The translations under genes were made by a program, and so were the position numbers. Below are positions 43,814 through 55,240 of a stretch of DNA of 64,000 nt, one piece after another (the first letter of the stretch is position 1; every line of letters begins with the position of its first letter). Source of the DNA: Sanghuangporus weigelae (Eukaryota; Basidiomycota; Agaricomycetes; Hymenochaetales; Hymenochaetaceae); assembly GCA_033182465.1 (NCBI GenBank), contig CP137323.1:496001-560000 (forward strand), in the 5' to 3' direction. The notes under the pieces are model-generated. The model saw only the letters and a program-made list of their open reading frames with translations. It searched no databases and was not told the origin of the DNA.

Positions 43814-45113
43814 ATGTCAGGAAGCCTTCCGCCGAATTTGACATTCGATCCTGTGAAAGCAGATGAAGTTACAGACGCGCATTACCTCGAAATCTCAGGT
43901 ACAGTTAGATTCTTTGTCTATCAGATCATTGTCTTTTCCGACTTACAATCGTTTTCTTCATCTCGTCACTAGAGTTTCCGGAGGGTGAAGCAGCAGCTCT
44001 GGAGCAGTTCAAAATGCGTCAAGAACTCGCGCCATCTCTCTTCCTCGGTGCATTCCTCCCACCTCCATCAGAAACTTCCAAGCGAGTAATTATTGCGTTC
44101 GTCTGCGCTACTCGATCTGAACTCCCAACCTTAACGGGAGAGTCAATGAAGAAGCACGATCATAATGGATCGTCTGTATGCATCCACGGTGTGGTCGTAG
44201 CATCGCAATATCAACGACGTGGGATCGCAATTGCACTGCTCAACGAGTACGTCTCTCGGATAAGGAGAGATGGATTAACGAAGCGTATATTGTTGATATG
44301 TCACGAGAATATGCGAGCTTTGTACGAAAAGGCGGGTTTCGAATATATCGGACCGAGTTCGGTTGTACATGGTCCTTTGCCCTGGGATGAGATGCGAATC
44401 ACTCTTGACAACCTTCCGGGAGAGGAGGAAGATGAGGGATCGAGAGATATTCCATCCCAGAGTTCTAGCAACGCATTGCCAGGCTCTGGGACCGGATCGT
44501 TTCCTCCAGGTCTTTTAGAGGCTCTACAACAATCGAACTCATCGCGAAATCGGTCCTCTGCACGGTTATTATCTTCTTTTCCAGGCACAGTGGACGATGT
44601 TTCAAATGATTCTGACGGAGTCAAAATGAACAAGTACGATATTTCATGCCCTCGACCCGGGTGTGGATGCATCATTCTAAAAGCCGGCGTTGGAACTCTC
44701 GTCGAGAAGGAACTTCCCGAGGTTCAGTTTCTCGAAAACTCTCGTCTTAATGTGTATTCAAGTCGTTCATTTTCTCAGATTGAGCCGGCGAAACCACCAC
44801 CACCAGGACTACTTGCTCCTCTTCCTACAGTCGGGTCTAGCGTATCCTGTTGGCTCGTCCAACCCAATCCGATGGTATTCGAAAATATCGGCTTCTCTCG
44901 CTCAGTCGACCGAGGAATAGGGACACAAGGTAGATACTCATGCCAACAGGTCAACTACCTACACCACAAACTGATTGTTTTCATTCAGGACCTGCAGGAC
45001 AGACACTCAAGCTCCTGAGTTGCGCAGATTGCGATTTGGGTCCCCTCGGATGGTGTGTCGTAGGCGTACCGGAGTTTTGGTTGTTGTGCGAACGAGTCGG
45101 GTATCGAACATGA
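43814..45113 (+). CDS. GNAT acetyltransferase fused to an Mss4-like domain, copy 2
   Basis: ATG 43814, first exon to about 43,899. The second exon is one frame of more than 300 codons that contains both parts without interruption. GNAT: FKMRQELAPSLFLGAF, ASQYQRRGIAIALLNEY, YEKAGFEYIGPSSVVHGPLP. Mss4: CPRPGCGCIILKAGVGTLVE, CWLVQPNPMVFENIGFS and, after a last intron (about 44,931-44,988), LLSCADCDLGPLGWCVVGV. The two CxxC-type pairs match the zinc ligands of human Mss4. Because a single exon spans both domains the fusion cannot be a prediction artefact in this copy. The gene is a tandem duplicate of the upstream one. It converges on vma4 with 216 bases between stops. Substrate unknown. Confidence 0.88.
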
Positions 45114-45329
45114 AGCAAAATCTGTATCATACAATACATACATGTATAGCAATTCTCGTCGGCCTGACACTCCCTTTTTCTCTTGAACGCATCAGCTCGA
45201 GCAAAACGGTATGAAAGCCATCAGCATTTACGCAGATCCATTTCAAGTAAACTACAGGATGCAAGGCGAAGCGTCTATAAAAGTTGAATCATGCTCATCC
45301 CTTCCTTCGTCTTTCCTGGATGTACAGAC

Positions 45330-46389
45330 TCAGTTGAAGAATTTCCGGTTATCATTTGGACCGAAGAGGTCGTAACGGATCTCCGGAAGCATCTATTTGC
45401 ACAAATCGAATGGAGTTGGTGATAAGCCACGAGAATAGGGCTGTCAGAAAGGTCGACGCACCCTGTCCTCGAGGAGTCTTAATCGTTCATCGAGGGTGTT
45501 GTCTAGCGAGATCTTGCTGTTGCTTGTCTGAAGCTTTAAACCACCAGCACTGTTCGACAGTTAATATCCGAACTGTTTAAGATGTGAAATATGCCGCATA
45601 CCTGGTATCAGAAAGGTCCCCTACGACAGATATCGAGATGTCGCGGCCCGTAATTGATACGTACTGCTCCTTCGCACCCTTGGCAGCTTTTTCTGCTAGT
45701 TTTACATCCTTTGGACGTGTAAGTACTCGTACCTCAGGTTCTACTAGTTGCAGAAGACCCTATTACAAACCAACATACATACATAATCAGAGGGAGCAAA
45801 TTTAGTAGGAATGTGGCGAGGACGCACCTGTAGTACGATGCCTTCGATTAGTTGCGCATACCGCCCTTCATCCTTGGAAAGGGCAAGGAGTTCCTCGCGC
45901 GCTGTCTCGAAGAGCTCTTCCAGGTACTCCTCGCGGCGCTGTAGTAACCGAAGTCGCGACTTGTTGAGCTGAGTGGATTGGGCACTGGACAACGCGCGGC
46001 GATACAATCAGCGTTCATTAGTTCACGCGAAAGTACTGAATTGAGTGCATACATCTTCTGTGCGACTTCGGCTTGCTTACGCTTCTTCTCATATTGTGCA
46101 TCGATGTTCTGCTGAGCTTGTTTGACGAGTTTGGCCTTAGACCTCCGTGTCAGTCGGACCAACATGGTATCTGATCAAATCAATGCATGCCTTTTCGATA
46201 GCAAACTCTTCATCCGCTTTGACTCTGATTTCTCGTGCCTTTTCCATCGCCTCCTGTCTGATGAACGCAACCTACACCCAGACAACCCCTTGAGTAAGAT
46301 CCAACAAGATATCTTGATGCAGACCAAATGCTTACCATCTTGTTCATCTCACTGACGACCTCGTCGTCGTTCAAAGGCCTAGTAGACAT
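45330..46389 (-). CDS. vma4: V-type proton ATPase subunit E
   Basis: Peripheral stalk subunit of the vacuolar proton pump. ATG 46389 gives MSTRPLNDDEVVSEMNKM. Next come the coiled-coil VAFIRQEAMEKAREIRVKAD, EEFAIEK|AKLVKQAQQNID, KKRKQAEVAQK|IAQSTQL, KSRLRLLQRREEYLEELFE, the globular part (EGIVLQ|GLLQLVEPEVRVLTRP) and the conserved end RLRLLEDR|MLPEIRYDLFG, then NRKFFN, with TGA at 45330-45332. Bars mark introns; seven exons in all. The intron at 46136-46190 has a GC donor (AAG|GCATGC). Length and order match the family throughout, so the gene should be functional. Confidence 0.93.
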
Positions 46390-47086
46390 GCTGGGCAGCT
46401 AACTTGATTTTTGAGAGGGATTAGATCGAGAGTTATTTGGCTTGAGGAGTTGTCAATGAATGGTTTCCGTCATGAAGCTTTACGCGTGCCTCCTTTCGGA
46501 ACTCATCACGTGCTGCTTCAATTGAATAGAATAGAATGAATTGTATACTTATTCGCTCTCCATTCTTAGTTCTGGTTATTTTATTTTCAACATTTGTGAA
46601 GATTTTATCTGTACAACTATATCTCTGCATCGTCCGTCAAAGCTAAGAAAATTTCAGTTTAGCGCTGGTGAAGATTGAAATACTATTGTCCTTACGTAAT
46701 TTATCGTGAGAAACGTGGGCTCAAAAAGCATGTTCGGCGTTGGACTGGCTCAACAACTCGCATCTCATTTCCTTCCACTTCTCTTCATCTTCTCCCTCGT
46801 CGTGTGCGTTCTCCCGCCTTTGTCGAGCGCGACATCGGCTCGCGACGTCGGCGCTCTTTCCCATCCAACGTGAATCCCAGCTTTTCATCGAGCCCGGGTA
46901 TCCTGCTTCTCGTAGCCCATCAATCGCGCTCTAAAACCTGGTCAAGCTCTTGGATCTTTCTCGTTTGGACCTTTTCTTCTAGATATCCCTTTTTCTGCGA
47001 GTGAGGCATCTTATACGTGTCTGTCAGTATTTTCTGAAACGACATAGCTTCTGAATCCTTTCTTCTTGCAAGACTCGCGTATCATC
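46390..47086. other. Divergent promoter region between vma4 and spg1
   Basis: About 700 bases separate two divergently transcribed housekeeping genes. Overlapping short frames near 46,680-47,000 are not supported. Confidence 0.5.
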
Positions 47087-47838
47087 ATGTCCAATCAAAG
47101 CCCGGTTGCCTCCAATTCACGCGATCGCGCGAACAGCCGTGCGAGCGCAAGTAGCGCTGGATTCAGCGGAATGGCTCCGCATGGAAGTGAGAGTGACGAG
47201 AAGAACAGGTCAACTTCTAGCGTTTCATTAGGAAGTCTTGTCTATTAACTGATGCCGTACACAGCGTCGTCATCAAAGTCGGAATGGTGGGCGATTCGCA
47301 GATTGGCAAGACGAGTCTGATGGTCAAGTACGTTGAGGGAAGCTTTGATGAGGACTACATCCAGACACTGGGCGTTAACTTCATGGAGAAGACGATAAGC
47401 GTCCGACGAACGACTATCACCTTCTCGATTTGGGATCTCGGCGGTCAGCGCGAGTTCGTAAACATGCTGCCGCTTGTGTGTAACGACGCGGTTGCGATTT
47501 TGTTCATGTTCGACTTGTCGCGCAAGTCCACGCTCAATTCCGTGAAGGAATGGTATCGCCAAGCGCGCGGCTTCAACAAAACCGCCATCCCATTTCTCAT
47601 TGGGACCAAATATGATGTCTTTGCGACTTTTCCTCGGGACGAACAGGAAGAGATCACGAAGCAGACGAAGAAATTTGCAAAGGCAATGCGTGCGAGTCTT
47701 ATCTTCTGCTCGACATCCGCGTCGATCAACGTGCAGAAGATATTCAAAATTGTTCTGGCAAAAGCATTCGATTTGAAATGCGTTATTCCAGAGATCGAAG
47801 GTGTTGGAGAGCCGATACTATTGTATATGGAAACATGA
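47087..47838 (+). CDS. spg1: Spg1/Tem1-type small GTPase (septation/mitotic exit)
   Basis: Ras-family GTPase that triggers the septation initiation or mitotic exit network at spindle poles. Exon 1 (47087-47208) encodes a Ser-rich N-terminal tail. After a 56-nt intron (47209-47264) the G domain follows: P-loop GMVGDSQIGKTSLMVKYVEG, switch I with TLGVNFMEKTI, DLGGQREFVNMLPLV (switch II), FMFDLSRKSTLNSVKEWYRQ and GTKYD (the base-recognition motif, TKYD instead of NKxD as usual in Spg1/Tem1), CSTSASINVQKIF. No C-terminal CAAX box, as expected for this subfamily. TGA at 47836-47838. Confidence 0.92.
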
Positions 47839-49360
47839 GGTGGGGGTAGTGAAGGAAGGTATGCAAGGTACTCGTAAGGGGTGAGTATTTAATCAAGTGC
47901 TAGGAGTTGCTCTAATATTCTTGTTAGGTCTTATGTTGCCCACAAGTATTCCGAAAAGTATACACGTACTCCGGATGTTCCATGAGAAGTTGGTGCATGA
48001 ACGTCGCGTTGATGTTGTGTGCCGATCATTTCTTACCTTGTGTTCACCTTGGACAGTTCCATCATCTTGAGGACCCTTGCCATCCTTATTCCTTCACTGG
48101 ACAGTTCCTCTTCCCCTCCCCTCCTCTGCCATTTCCTCCCGTGTCCTTCATTCCTAGCTCTTCTGGTACTGCATTTCTTTTCGTCTATCTGAAACTGTGT
48201 GCTCATCCTATATCCACTTGTGCCATTTATACGATATCCCGCATTATTTGTCTCCTGCTGTCGTTGTTCCCATTGTCATCACCATTGTCATACACATCCC
48301 CATCCTGTTTATCTGTCCCATTGTCCCCAATTTTCGGTTCGTATACAACTGCTTTTACCAAAGTCGTTATTGCATACCGTTTACCAGCTGTCCTTTATTC
48401 GATATCGTTCGTCACTCTCCACCATCCCACTATCCACCCCGATCGTACGTACTCGCCAATTACTGCTTAACCGGCTATTACAGTATTCGTCCTTTGTCTT
48501 TTTCTCAACATAACTCTGCGTGGTACATCCGTGTACATGCTCTGCATTAGCATTAATTTACTGTCTTTCACAGGTATTTTCGGTCTGCCCGACATCAGTG
48601 TCATCACGTGATTTCGGATTCCGTATTCCAAGTTTTCCTTCGCGCCTTTAACCTTGTCCTTACAACCAAGAAAAATTAGACCGCGCTCGAAACTTCTCGT
48701 GTTCACCGATCTGTGAGTTGCATTACTCTAGATTACTCCGTGTTCTTCGACCATCGCACCACTATGTGCTTTTATCCACAAACTCAACTTTTTCGGAACC
48801 TTATCATTTGCAAGTTTGGTTGATTTGTCGATATATGCGTTGGCCTCGCATCCTTGAATCCAATCATTTGTGACTATCGATTCCCGGTTCGTCGTGTCGA
48901 CGCTGATGCAATTCGACTTTTCGTCCCTGTAACGATTGAGCGCCAATCAATGAGCTAACCCCATCATGAAAGCCTCCGCATCATTTGAGAGGTGGGAATC
49001 TCTGTGAGTTTTTCCTGTACTCAATTACGTTCGTCGTCAAGAACGACTCATTTCTACGATGTTTGTCTGCTTCTATTCCTTTGCAATGCTTTGAGATGCT
49101 TTCAGCGCTCATCAGTGAATTACCATCTCTGGAATTGCTTCCGCAATGCTCGATTCAAATTACTCCCCAGCTGAGGCTTTACTTCCCTTCTGACATCGAC
49201 ACTTTCGCCCCTTGAGAGTAGGTGTGCTATGTATATCTGAAATAGGAGTGCTTATTCAAAAGTCCGCGCGATGCCGGACATGATGGATGGATGGATCTTC
49301 CAGAGGGTTTAGATAGTTAGTCGAGGTACCACTGACGTTTCATTTATAAATGGCGCTGTG
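47839..49360. other. Intergenic region, pyrimidine-rich on the plus strand
   Basis: 48,060-48,460 is strongly C/T-rich and gives hydrophobic Ser/Pro/Ile/Leu frames in all three plus registers, a compositional effect. No gene was supported in 1.5 kb. A TTTATAAAT motif at about 49,342 precedes the next ATG. Confidence 0.45.
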
Positions 49361-51784
49361 ATGAGTAACGAGGGCAAAGAGCCCACGAACATAGTTCCCC
49401 ATGTCCCTGCCTCATCACGGGCGGAAGCACAACGACGAGCTCAAGTGAGCCCAACTCCAGTCCCTAAGGCGCTAGGTTGTTTGCTGATGTTCGTGTTATA
49501 CTTCCTGTAGGCTCTTACGCTTGAAAGGTACGCTCCAGTGTCGACGTGAAACCCTCGTCGTTACTCAGATTGGTCGATGTCTCCCTAGACGTGGTTGTCA
49601 CTTTCAAAGATAGACAGCCAAGATATCCGGTCGAGATTAAGATCATTGCGGGCGAATCTGTTCCTAGGTCGAAGGACTTCACGAGTCATGATGGTGATTC
49701 TCTTCGTTGGGAAGCCAATATGTACGTACCACCACCGCACAAGTATACATCGACCTCACCGCTCGTCTTGTACAAGCAGACATCTTCCTCCGAGTTCGGG
49801 CTTGCAGGCTATCGTCAAGGAGTCTCATGTGATCAAATGGCGAGCAAAGAGGGATTACGCATTAGTGCGCATCGAGACTACGGATATTGGTGCAGATAAT
49901 ACCATGACGAAAGAAGGTGAAGTATATCTATTAATTTCTCAAGTCAACTGGCTCTAATCTTGCTGCCAGATGAGCGAGGATTGATTGTACTGAAGCTCGT
50001 ATTTGAGACGCCAGTCAAGGTGAGCCAAATTTCTTTCATCCTTTCGTAAACAGCAATACAGAATCATCCAGGCCGGCGCTGCTGTGCGTAAAGGAGCAGA
50101 AGATGCTGCGGCTTGCCTCGAACAAAAACCAATTGCTTTGGAAAAACTAGGACGTGCGCGAGGGTTCGTCGAAGTTGTGAAGAATTTCAGTGACTTCCTA
50201 GCAGATGCGAGTTTGCTATCTCATGTATATCAACGCGACTTCTTTCTAACGAAAATAAATATAGGTTCATCCAGCGGCCAAAGCGGCTACTATCGCTTTT
50301 AGTATGCTTTATGAGGTGACTTACAATTCTCCATTGAACGATAATTGCTGACAAGTAGATCAGAGGCTCGAAAATCAGGAGAAGATTCACGAGGACGCTT
50401 CCGATCTCTTAGACGACCTCCAGCAATTCTTGCCTTTCACAGAAGTGATTGACAGGGCTACAGTTGCAAATGAAGCTGCTAGAGCTGCGGTAAAGGACTT
50501 CTTGGATGTCTTCAGGAAGACATGCGAATTTATTGTGCAATATTCGAGTAGCAGCATGCTAGGTAGAATCCCATTCTTCTCACGAATTCTGACATTAAGC
50601 TTAGTATTTGCGCTTTAGGCGACCTGATTTCTTCACAGGGTTCGAAAGTCGATGAGCTCAAAACCGACTTCAGGAAGGCGAAAAGCAAATACGATTGGTC
50701 GATCAAAACCGACATTTGGAAAATTAACCTCAAAATTGGTGAGCGTGATCACAGCCATACTTCTCGACTCTTAATGGACTTCGTAATAGAGAAGATTCGA
50801 GACAACGACCTGTTGAGGCCCTTGCAAGTCTCTTCCCTCGGCCCTGCCGGAAAGGAATTCTACAGGACAGACAAAGCATGTCTATCGGGCACAAGGACTA
50901 ATATCCTTGACCGGATCTCTCGATGGGCAACTAACACCTCCGATCGAAAGCTCCTATGGATGCACGGCTCTCCGGGTTCAGGCAAGAGCGCAATAGCGAA
51001 TTCAATGGCTCACAAGTTCGACCTTGAGAGGCTGCTCGCGGGTTGTTTCTTCTGTAGGCGAGATGATGCGGACCTGCGAGACCCGAGCAAGATTATCCCA
51101 TCGTTAGCTACGCACCTTGCCATATGGCATCAGCCGTATTGCACCAAACTACTTTCTGCTTTACTGGGAGAGGAGAGGAACAAACTTGCGTCGAAAACTC
51201 TTCCGGAGCAGTTCGATATGCTGATTAAGGGTCCTATCTTAGCTGTGGCTTCGGAAGAAGAAACCAGATCACCCGATCCGTTAATCATCGTCGTAGATGG
51301 GCTGGATGAATGCGGGAGGACCAGAGGACAGAGAATTCAACTAGCCAGGATTCTTATCCAGATATCAGAGTTGGTGCCTTGGCTGAAAGTCTTCGTCCTC
51401 AGCAGATCTATACCGGAGCTCAATCAAGTATTCGAAAGTTCATCGCAAGTGTTGGAGAAACTGGACCTCGATGGAGCTAGCGATCCAACCGCCGATATCA
51501 TCCGTTTCGCGCATCATAGAGCGAAACAGGTGTCCCGGGAAAATGCTCTCGACGAAGCATGGATCAGTGAGGACCAGATCGGCAGTCTGGTTGAGAAGTC
51601 ACGAGGACGGTTCGTCTGGATAAGCACCGTCTTCGATTTTATCGAGAGTCGTACCGATGTTGACTTTGCGATTGAGACTGCTTTATTAGCTCTGGTTGTT
51701 GACGTTGATCGTATGGATGCAGATATAGGTCGATCATGTATGGAGAATCTACAAAGGGCAGAAAGTGATCTCCAAAAGACTTAG
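49361..51784 (+). CDS. NACHT/STAND NTPase (NLR-like) ending after the NTPase domain
   Basis: Start MSNEGKEPTNIVPHVPASSR at 49361. Several short exons build a beta-rich N-terminal region (RLVDVSLDVVVTFKDRQPRY, GLIVLKLVFETPVK) and then a helical region (AAACLEQKPIALEKL, DASDLLDDLQQFLPFTEVID, a Goodbye-like adaptor layout). The last exon carries FYRTDKACLSGTRTNIL and a NACHT NTPase with Walker A MHGSPGSGKSAIAN and Walker B LIIVVDGLDECG, sensor region VFVLSRS. The protein stops at 51784 after a short winged-helix-like stretch. Fungal NLRs normally continue into WD40, ankyrin or TPR repeats; none are encoded downstream. These proteins act in self/non-self recognition and programmed cell death. It may be a natural short form or a truncated gene. 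Confidence 0.8.
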
Positions 51785-52104
51785 AACTCATGCATGTATT
51801 ACTTGTTTCTCTTGTACTCTTCTCTCGAAACCAGTTAACGTTTATTTTTCCATCCACACGCTATGATTCGTAGAAACAGAGGGGAGGCGATAGCAACTAT
51901 GAGAACACGTATTGTTGTTAGACGGAATGGCACTTAATATTTCCTGGAAAACAAAATCCTCGAGTTTTACACTAATTTAACATACGATTCTGAACCCCAT
52001 TCATCGAGCAGTAAACACAAGAGCCCGGCGTGGAAATGGCACCAACAACAATTCGAATAAGATGTGGGTGTTCCTCCATCCAGTACTGTCTTTACTGAAT
52101 AGCT
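51785..52104. other. Convergent intergenic region
   Basis: 320 bases between the NACHT gene and the second peroxidase. No repeat-domain coding sequence (WD40, TPR, ankyrin) was found here in any frame. Confidence 0.5.
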
Positions 52105-53309
52105 TTAGAATTCCTTGCTGGAAGTAGTGTAAGTGAAGATAAGCGACCAGTTTCTCGAAGTACTCAAGATTGAGTACTTACATAGATGAGACAGAAGTGA
52201 CAGCTGGGTTCCGTGGCAAGGTTGGGAAGGGCGTCTGCGTACACGCAGCATCGACGTCGTTGATGGTCGCATTACCGGGGAAGAACGGAGATGGATTGTA
52301 ACTAGGAGACTCTATAACCAAAGTAAATGAATGCCCTTGAAGGTCTTATGTTTGTGAAACCCACGAGGAATGACTTCCGTGCAGTCAACAAGTTTCGATT
52401 GGTCCTGACCGAGCAGCATCATCTTTGTCAGTGCCGCAGCAAACGCAGAGCGCATGCTATTCTCATTATTGACGAAGCTCTGCCAAGTGCAGGCAGTGCG
52501 TGAGTCGCGGGTGAGTGATGCATCAGATGGAAGGCATCCTTCTCCTGGAACAGGATTGTGCAGGCGTGTCTCGATGAAGAACTGGCTGTCGAACACGTGT
52601 GCGGTACTGTCGAAGGCCTCGCCTCCGCCGGCACCAACGAAGGTGCCAGCCCCAGCGATTGAGTGAGATGCGAGAAGAGCAGCAAGTTCATCTGGACTGA
52701 AGCCGGCATCCGCGAAGCGTGCAATGATGGTATCAGCGTCGTCTATAATGTTTGGCAATTAGTCCCTATTCTTCTCATGAAGCAAGACTTCATACCTGTT
52801 GGCTGATTGACCAAGCCATCCGGGGCTGGAGCCACAGGATTCGGACGTCCCGCGAAAAACCGGACGCGAGGTGTACCTGGACAGTTGCTCAGACCAAGAA
52901 GACCCGCGAAGGAGATAAAGTCGCCTGGGGTGACATTGTGTTTAGGGCCGAATGGCGTAAGAGTCGCGACAAACTCCTCAACACCACCATTGCCACCGTT
53001 CGCGGCAAACTGGAGCTCGGTCTTTGCAAACGTGATGATAGAGCCATCCGCTCCACCACCACCCAACGTCTTCGAGAAGGCGATGGAGTCGTGGAAAGTT
53101 AGGCGGAGGGCTTCACGGACTCGTTCGCCGCAGGTATTTCCAAATATATTGTTCTGCAGGTCATCACGGAGATCAAAGAACTTGCAGCATGCTGCATTTG
53201 AGACAAGGCGAAGGTTGGGGCAAAGGGCAAGCTGAGGAGCAGCAGCGGCATAGGAAACAGAGAGAGTCGCAGCGAGACCGGAGATGGAGAGCAGACTCTT
53301 AATCGCCAT
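52105..53309 (-). CDS. Secreted class II heme peroxidase (generic/atypical Mn type), copy 2
   Basis: 344 residues from exons 52796-53309, 52365-52742, 52182-52311 and 52105-52117. Exons 2-4 have exactly the lengths of copy 1 (378, 130, 13 nt) and identical intron phases. Signal peptide MAIKSLLSISGLAATLSVSY. Distal site LRLTFHDSIAFS, calcium site GGGGADGS, proximal His LLASHSIAGAG. The exposed catalytic Trp position is Ala. Of the Mn-binding acids both Glu are present (GERVREALRLTFHD) but the Asp six residues after the proximal His is Gly, the opposite defect to copy 1. C-terminus ends in Lys-Glu-Phe. Acts outside the cell; exact substrate inferred only. Confidence 0.93.
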
Positions 53310-53390
53310 TGCGTATAGATAAGCAGATTCAAGGGATCAATGTCTTGAGCCTCTGCCCAAGCAGGTCGAGTTGGACATCCTTTTATACGC

Positions 53391-53397
53391 GCAGTTG
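53391..53397 (-). promoter_or_regulatory. TATA box of peroxidase gene 2
   Basis: On the minus strand GCGTATAAAAGG, about 85 nt before the ATG, the same context and spacing as for peroxidase 1. Confidence 0.7.
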
Positions 53398-53860
53398 CAA
53401 CATATGTACGCATCTCGATTGGCTCGGTAAATAATAACTTCTGTTTGCAGCGAAGTAACGAAACCAACACCCTATGTTCGCGACGTGAGAGCTAGAAAGA
53501 GTGGTAAAAACGACGCTTTCTGCCCAAGGTAGTGGAATACCGAAATGAAGAATATGCATGGACACGGGACCGACCGAATAAAATCCATAGACTTCACAAA
53601 AGATGAAACGATCACTACAAAATTATGAAGATATGATTGCATGAGATAGACTCGGGCTATGGTGCGAAGCAGTTGAACTTGCATCCAGGTGGCTGTTACT
53701 GTATAAATCAAAAAGGACATCTGGTTTTTAAATGATCTGTTTCAAACTGAACTCCTAGATCGCGATTTACCATTCGAGGACAGCCAAAATGAAAACCTAA
53801 GATTAGGCTCCGAGCAACTCTAAGCAGTAGGGCGATCAAATAGCACAAGCCCCGAGCAAT

Positions 53861-54240
53861 TCGGAAGACTACACGACCGAGAGAGTGCACAGAAGATCGT
53901 TCAAGGCAGAAACGACCAGTCAGGAACGCATCCTCCTCTATGATGCTCATAACAGTCACGGTAGAAGTCAAGCCACCGGTGATGACCTATTTGTAGACGC
54001 AATATTCTCATGCTGAGCATGAAAATCAATCTGAACGAGAAACCATACTCATCGGTGAACAGATGTGGGAAAGAGAATTAGATTTCGGTACCGCGTACCG
54101 TTGGGCAGGACGTCTCGTGGAAACGACGAGTGAACCATGTGGCGATGAGGAGCTCGAGGCAGAACTCACTTCAGCAAGTATGCATTCGGTTTGGGTGAAA
54201 GGAGTCACATTCAGAGATCGGGATCATGATCGACTTTGAT
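53861..54240 (+). pseudogene. Remnant of an unidentified gene
   Basis: A plus-strand frame reads DYTTERVHRRSFKAETTSQE and DAHNSHGRSQATGDDLFVDA, then meets a TGA near 54,016. Shifting frame continues with ETILIGEQMWERELDFGTAY, RWAGRLVETTSEPCGDEELE, ending in TGA at about 54,238. Both parts look like real protein sequence and have no start or recognised domain. A very short intron (about 25 nt) could in theory join them, but a frameshifted relic is more likely. Family not recognised. Confidence 0.35.
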
Positions 54241-55240
54241 GTATTACTGCAAAGGAATAATAAGCTTGAAGGGAATTTGTCCAGGGCTAGTCACATGCAT
54301 GAGGCACGCGGCAGAACAATTTCGCATTCCGTTCTAAACTCCGTGATGGATGAGATGCAAAGCATATAATTCTAGTACTTCATACATCCATATGATGGAA
54401 TAATAATAGGCGGAACGTCTGAGTCCTTCTCTCTGGTAATGCAGGTGGTGAGGACTTGTCTTGGCAGACGCTTTTAATTAGCAGGCTCGAACAGAGGATC
54501 AGATTCTTATGGTATCTCAACTTAACATGTAATAGTACCGGTTTAAACATGCTGGCAGACTCGGACCTCTAGTAGCATGCGTTAAATTGCACTCACACCG
54601 GGCAAAAACTCATTTCCGAACCGTGAAAATGTTACCCAGAATGGAAAAAGAGCCAATCGGATGAGAGCTCACCCGTTCCGATCGAAATTTCTAAGGGCGC
54701 GGAATGAGTTTTTGCCCGGTGTGACTGTTGGCTTCTTCCAGACAGTTACTCCCACTCTCTTGTACTTCCTCTCGGTTCCTAGATGTTTTCCGAAAGACAT
54801 CCAGACAAAGTGACGATCTAGATCTGACATTCACACTAGCGTGAGCATCCGGACGTTCAGTCACTGGCACCGAAATAAGGGTCGTCGCTGCACGCACCTA
54901 TGAATTGTGAATGCTGAAACATGATAAGTTGTGGCCTGTCAGAATATTACTGGGTATGTGTAAGAGCCGCCACCGCTGAGTCCAAAAGAACTTTCCTGCA
55001 GGGTCAAGATGTGAGTTCTATTGCTAACTTGTTGAGTAGTTATAAGTAGAATAGAATGACGGTCGAGAATGACGGTCGAAAATAAGAAAAACAAAAAAGT
55101 TGAAAGTTGAACCTTCTTCATCATGTGATTTCCACGTGCGGATCAGCAGACAAAGCGCCTTATTTTCACAATTCTTTATCTTTATCAGTCTCTTGTTTGT
55201 TTCTTAGTCCAAAAATCTAGAGGGAAATCGTTCAAAACAA
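54241..55240. other. Intergenic region containing a small MITE
   Basis: No gene. Contains the 132-bp inverted-repeat element at 54593-54724 and the promoter of the CUE-domain gene. Confidence 0.5.
54593..54724. mobile_element. 132-bp MITE-like inverted-repeat element
   Basis: Ends TCACACCGGGCAAAAACTCA and its reverse complement, about 26 bp each, with one-base differences further in. No clear target duplication was found. No coding capacity. Its end sequence is unrelated to the MITE in the F-box gene. Confidence 0.65.

Noticed and set aside
48060-48550. Hydrophobic ORFs of 104-162 codons
   Set aside because: All three plus frames are open at once because of C/T-rich sequence; no membrane protein family features.
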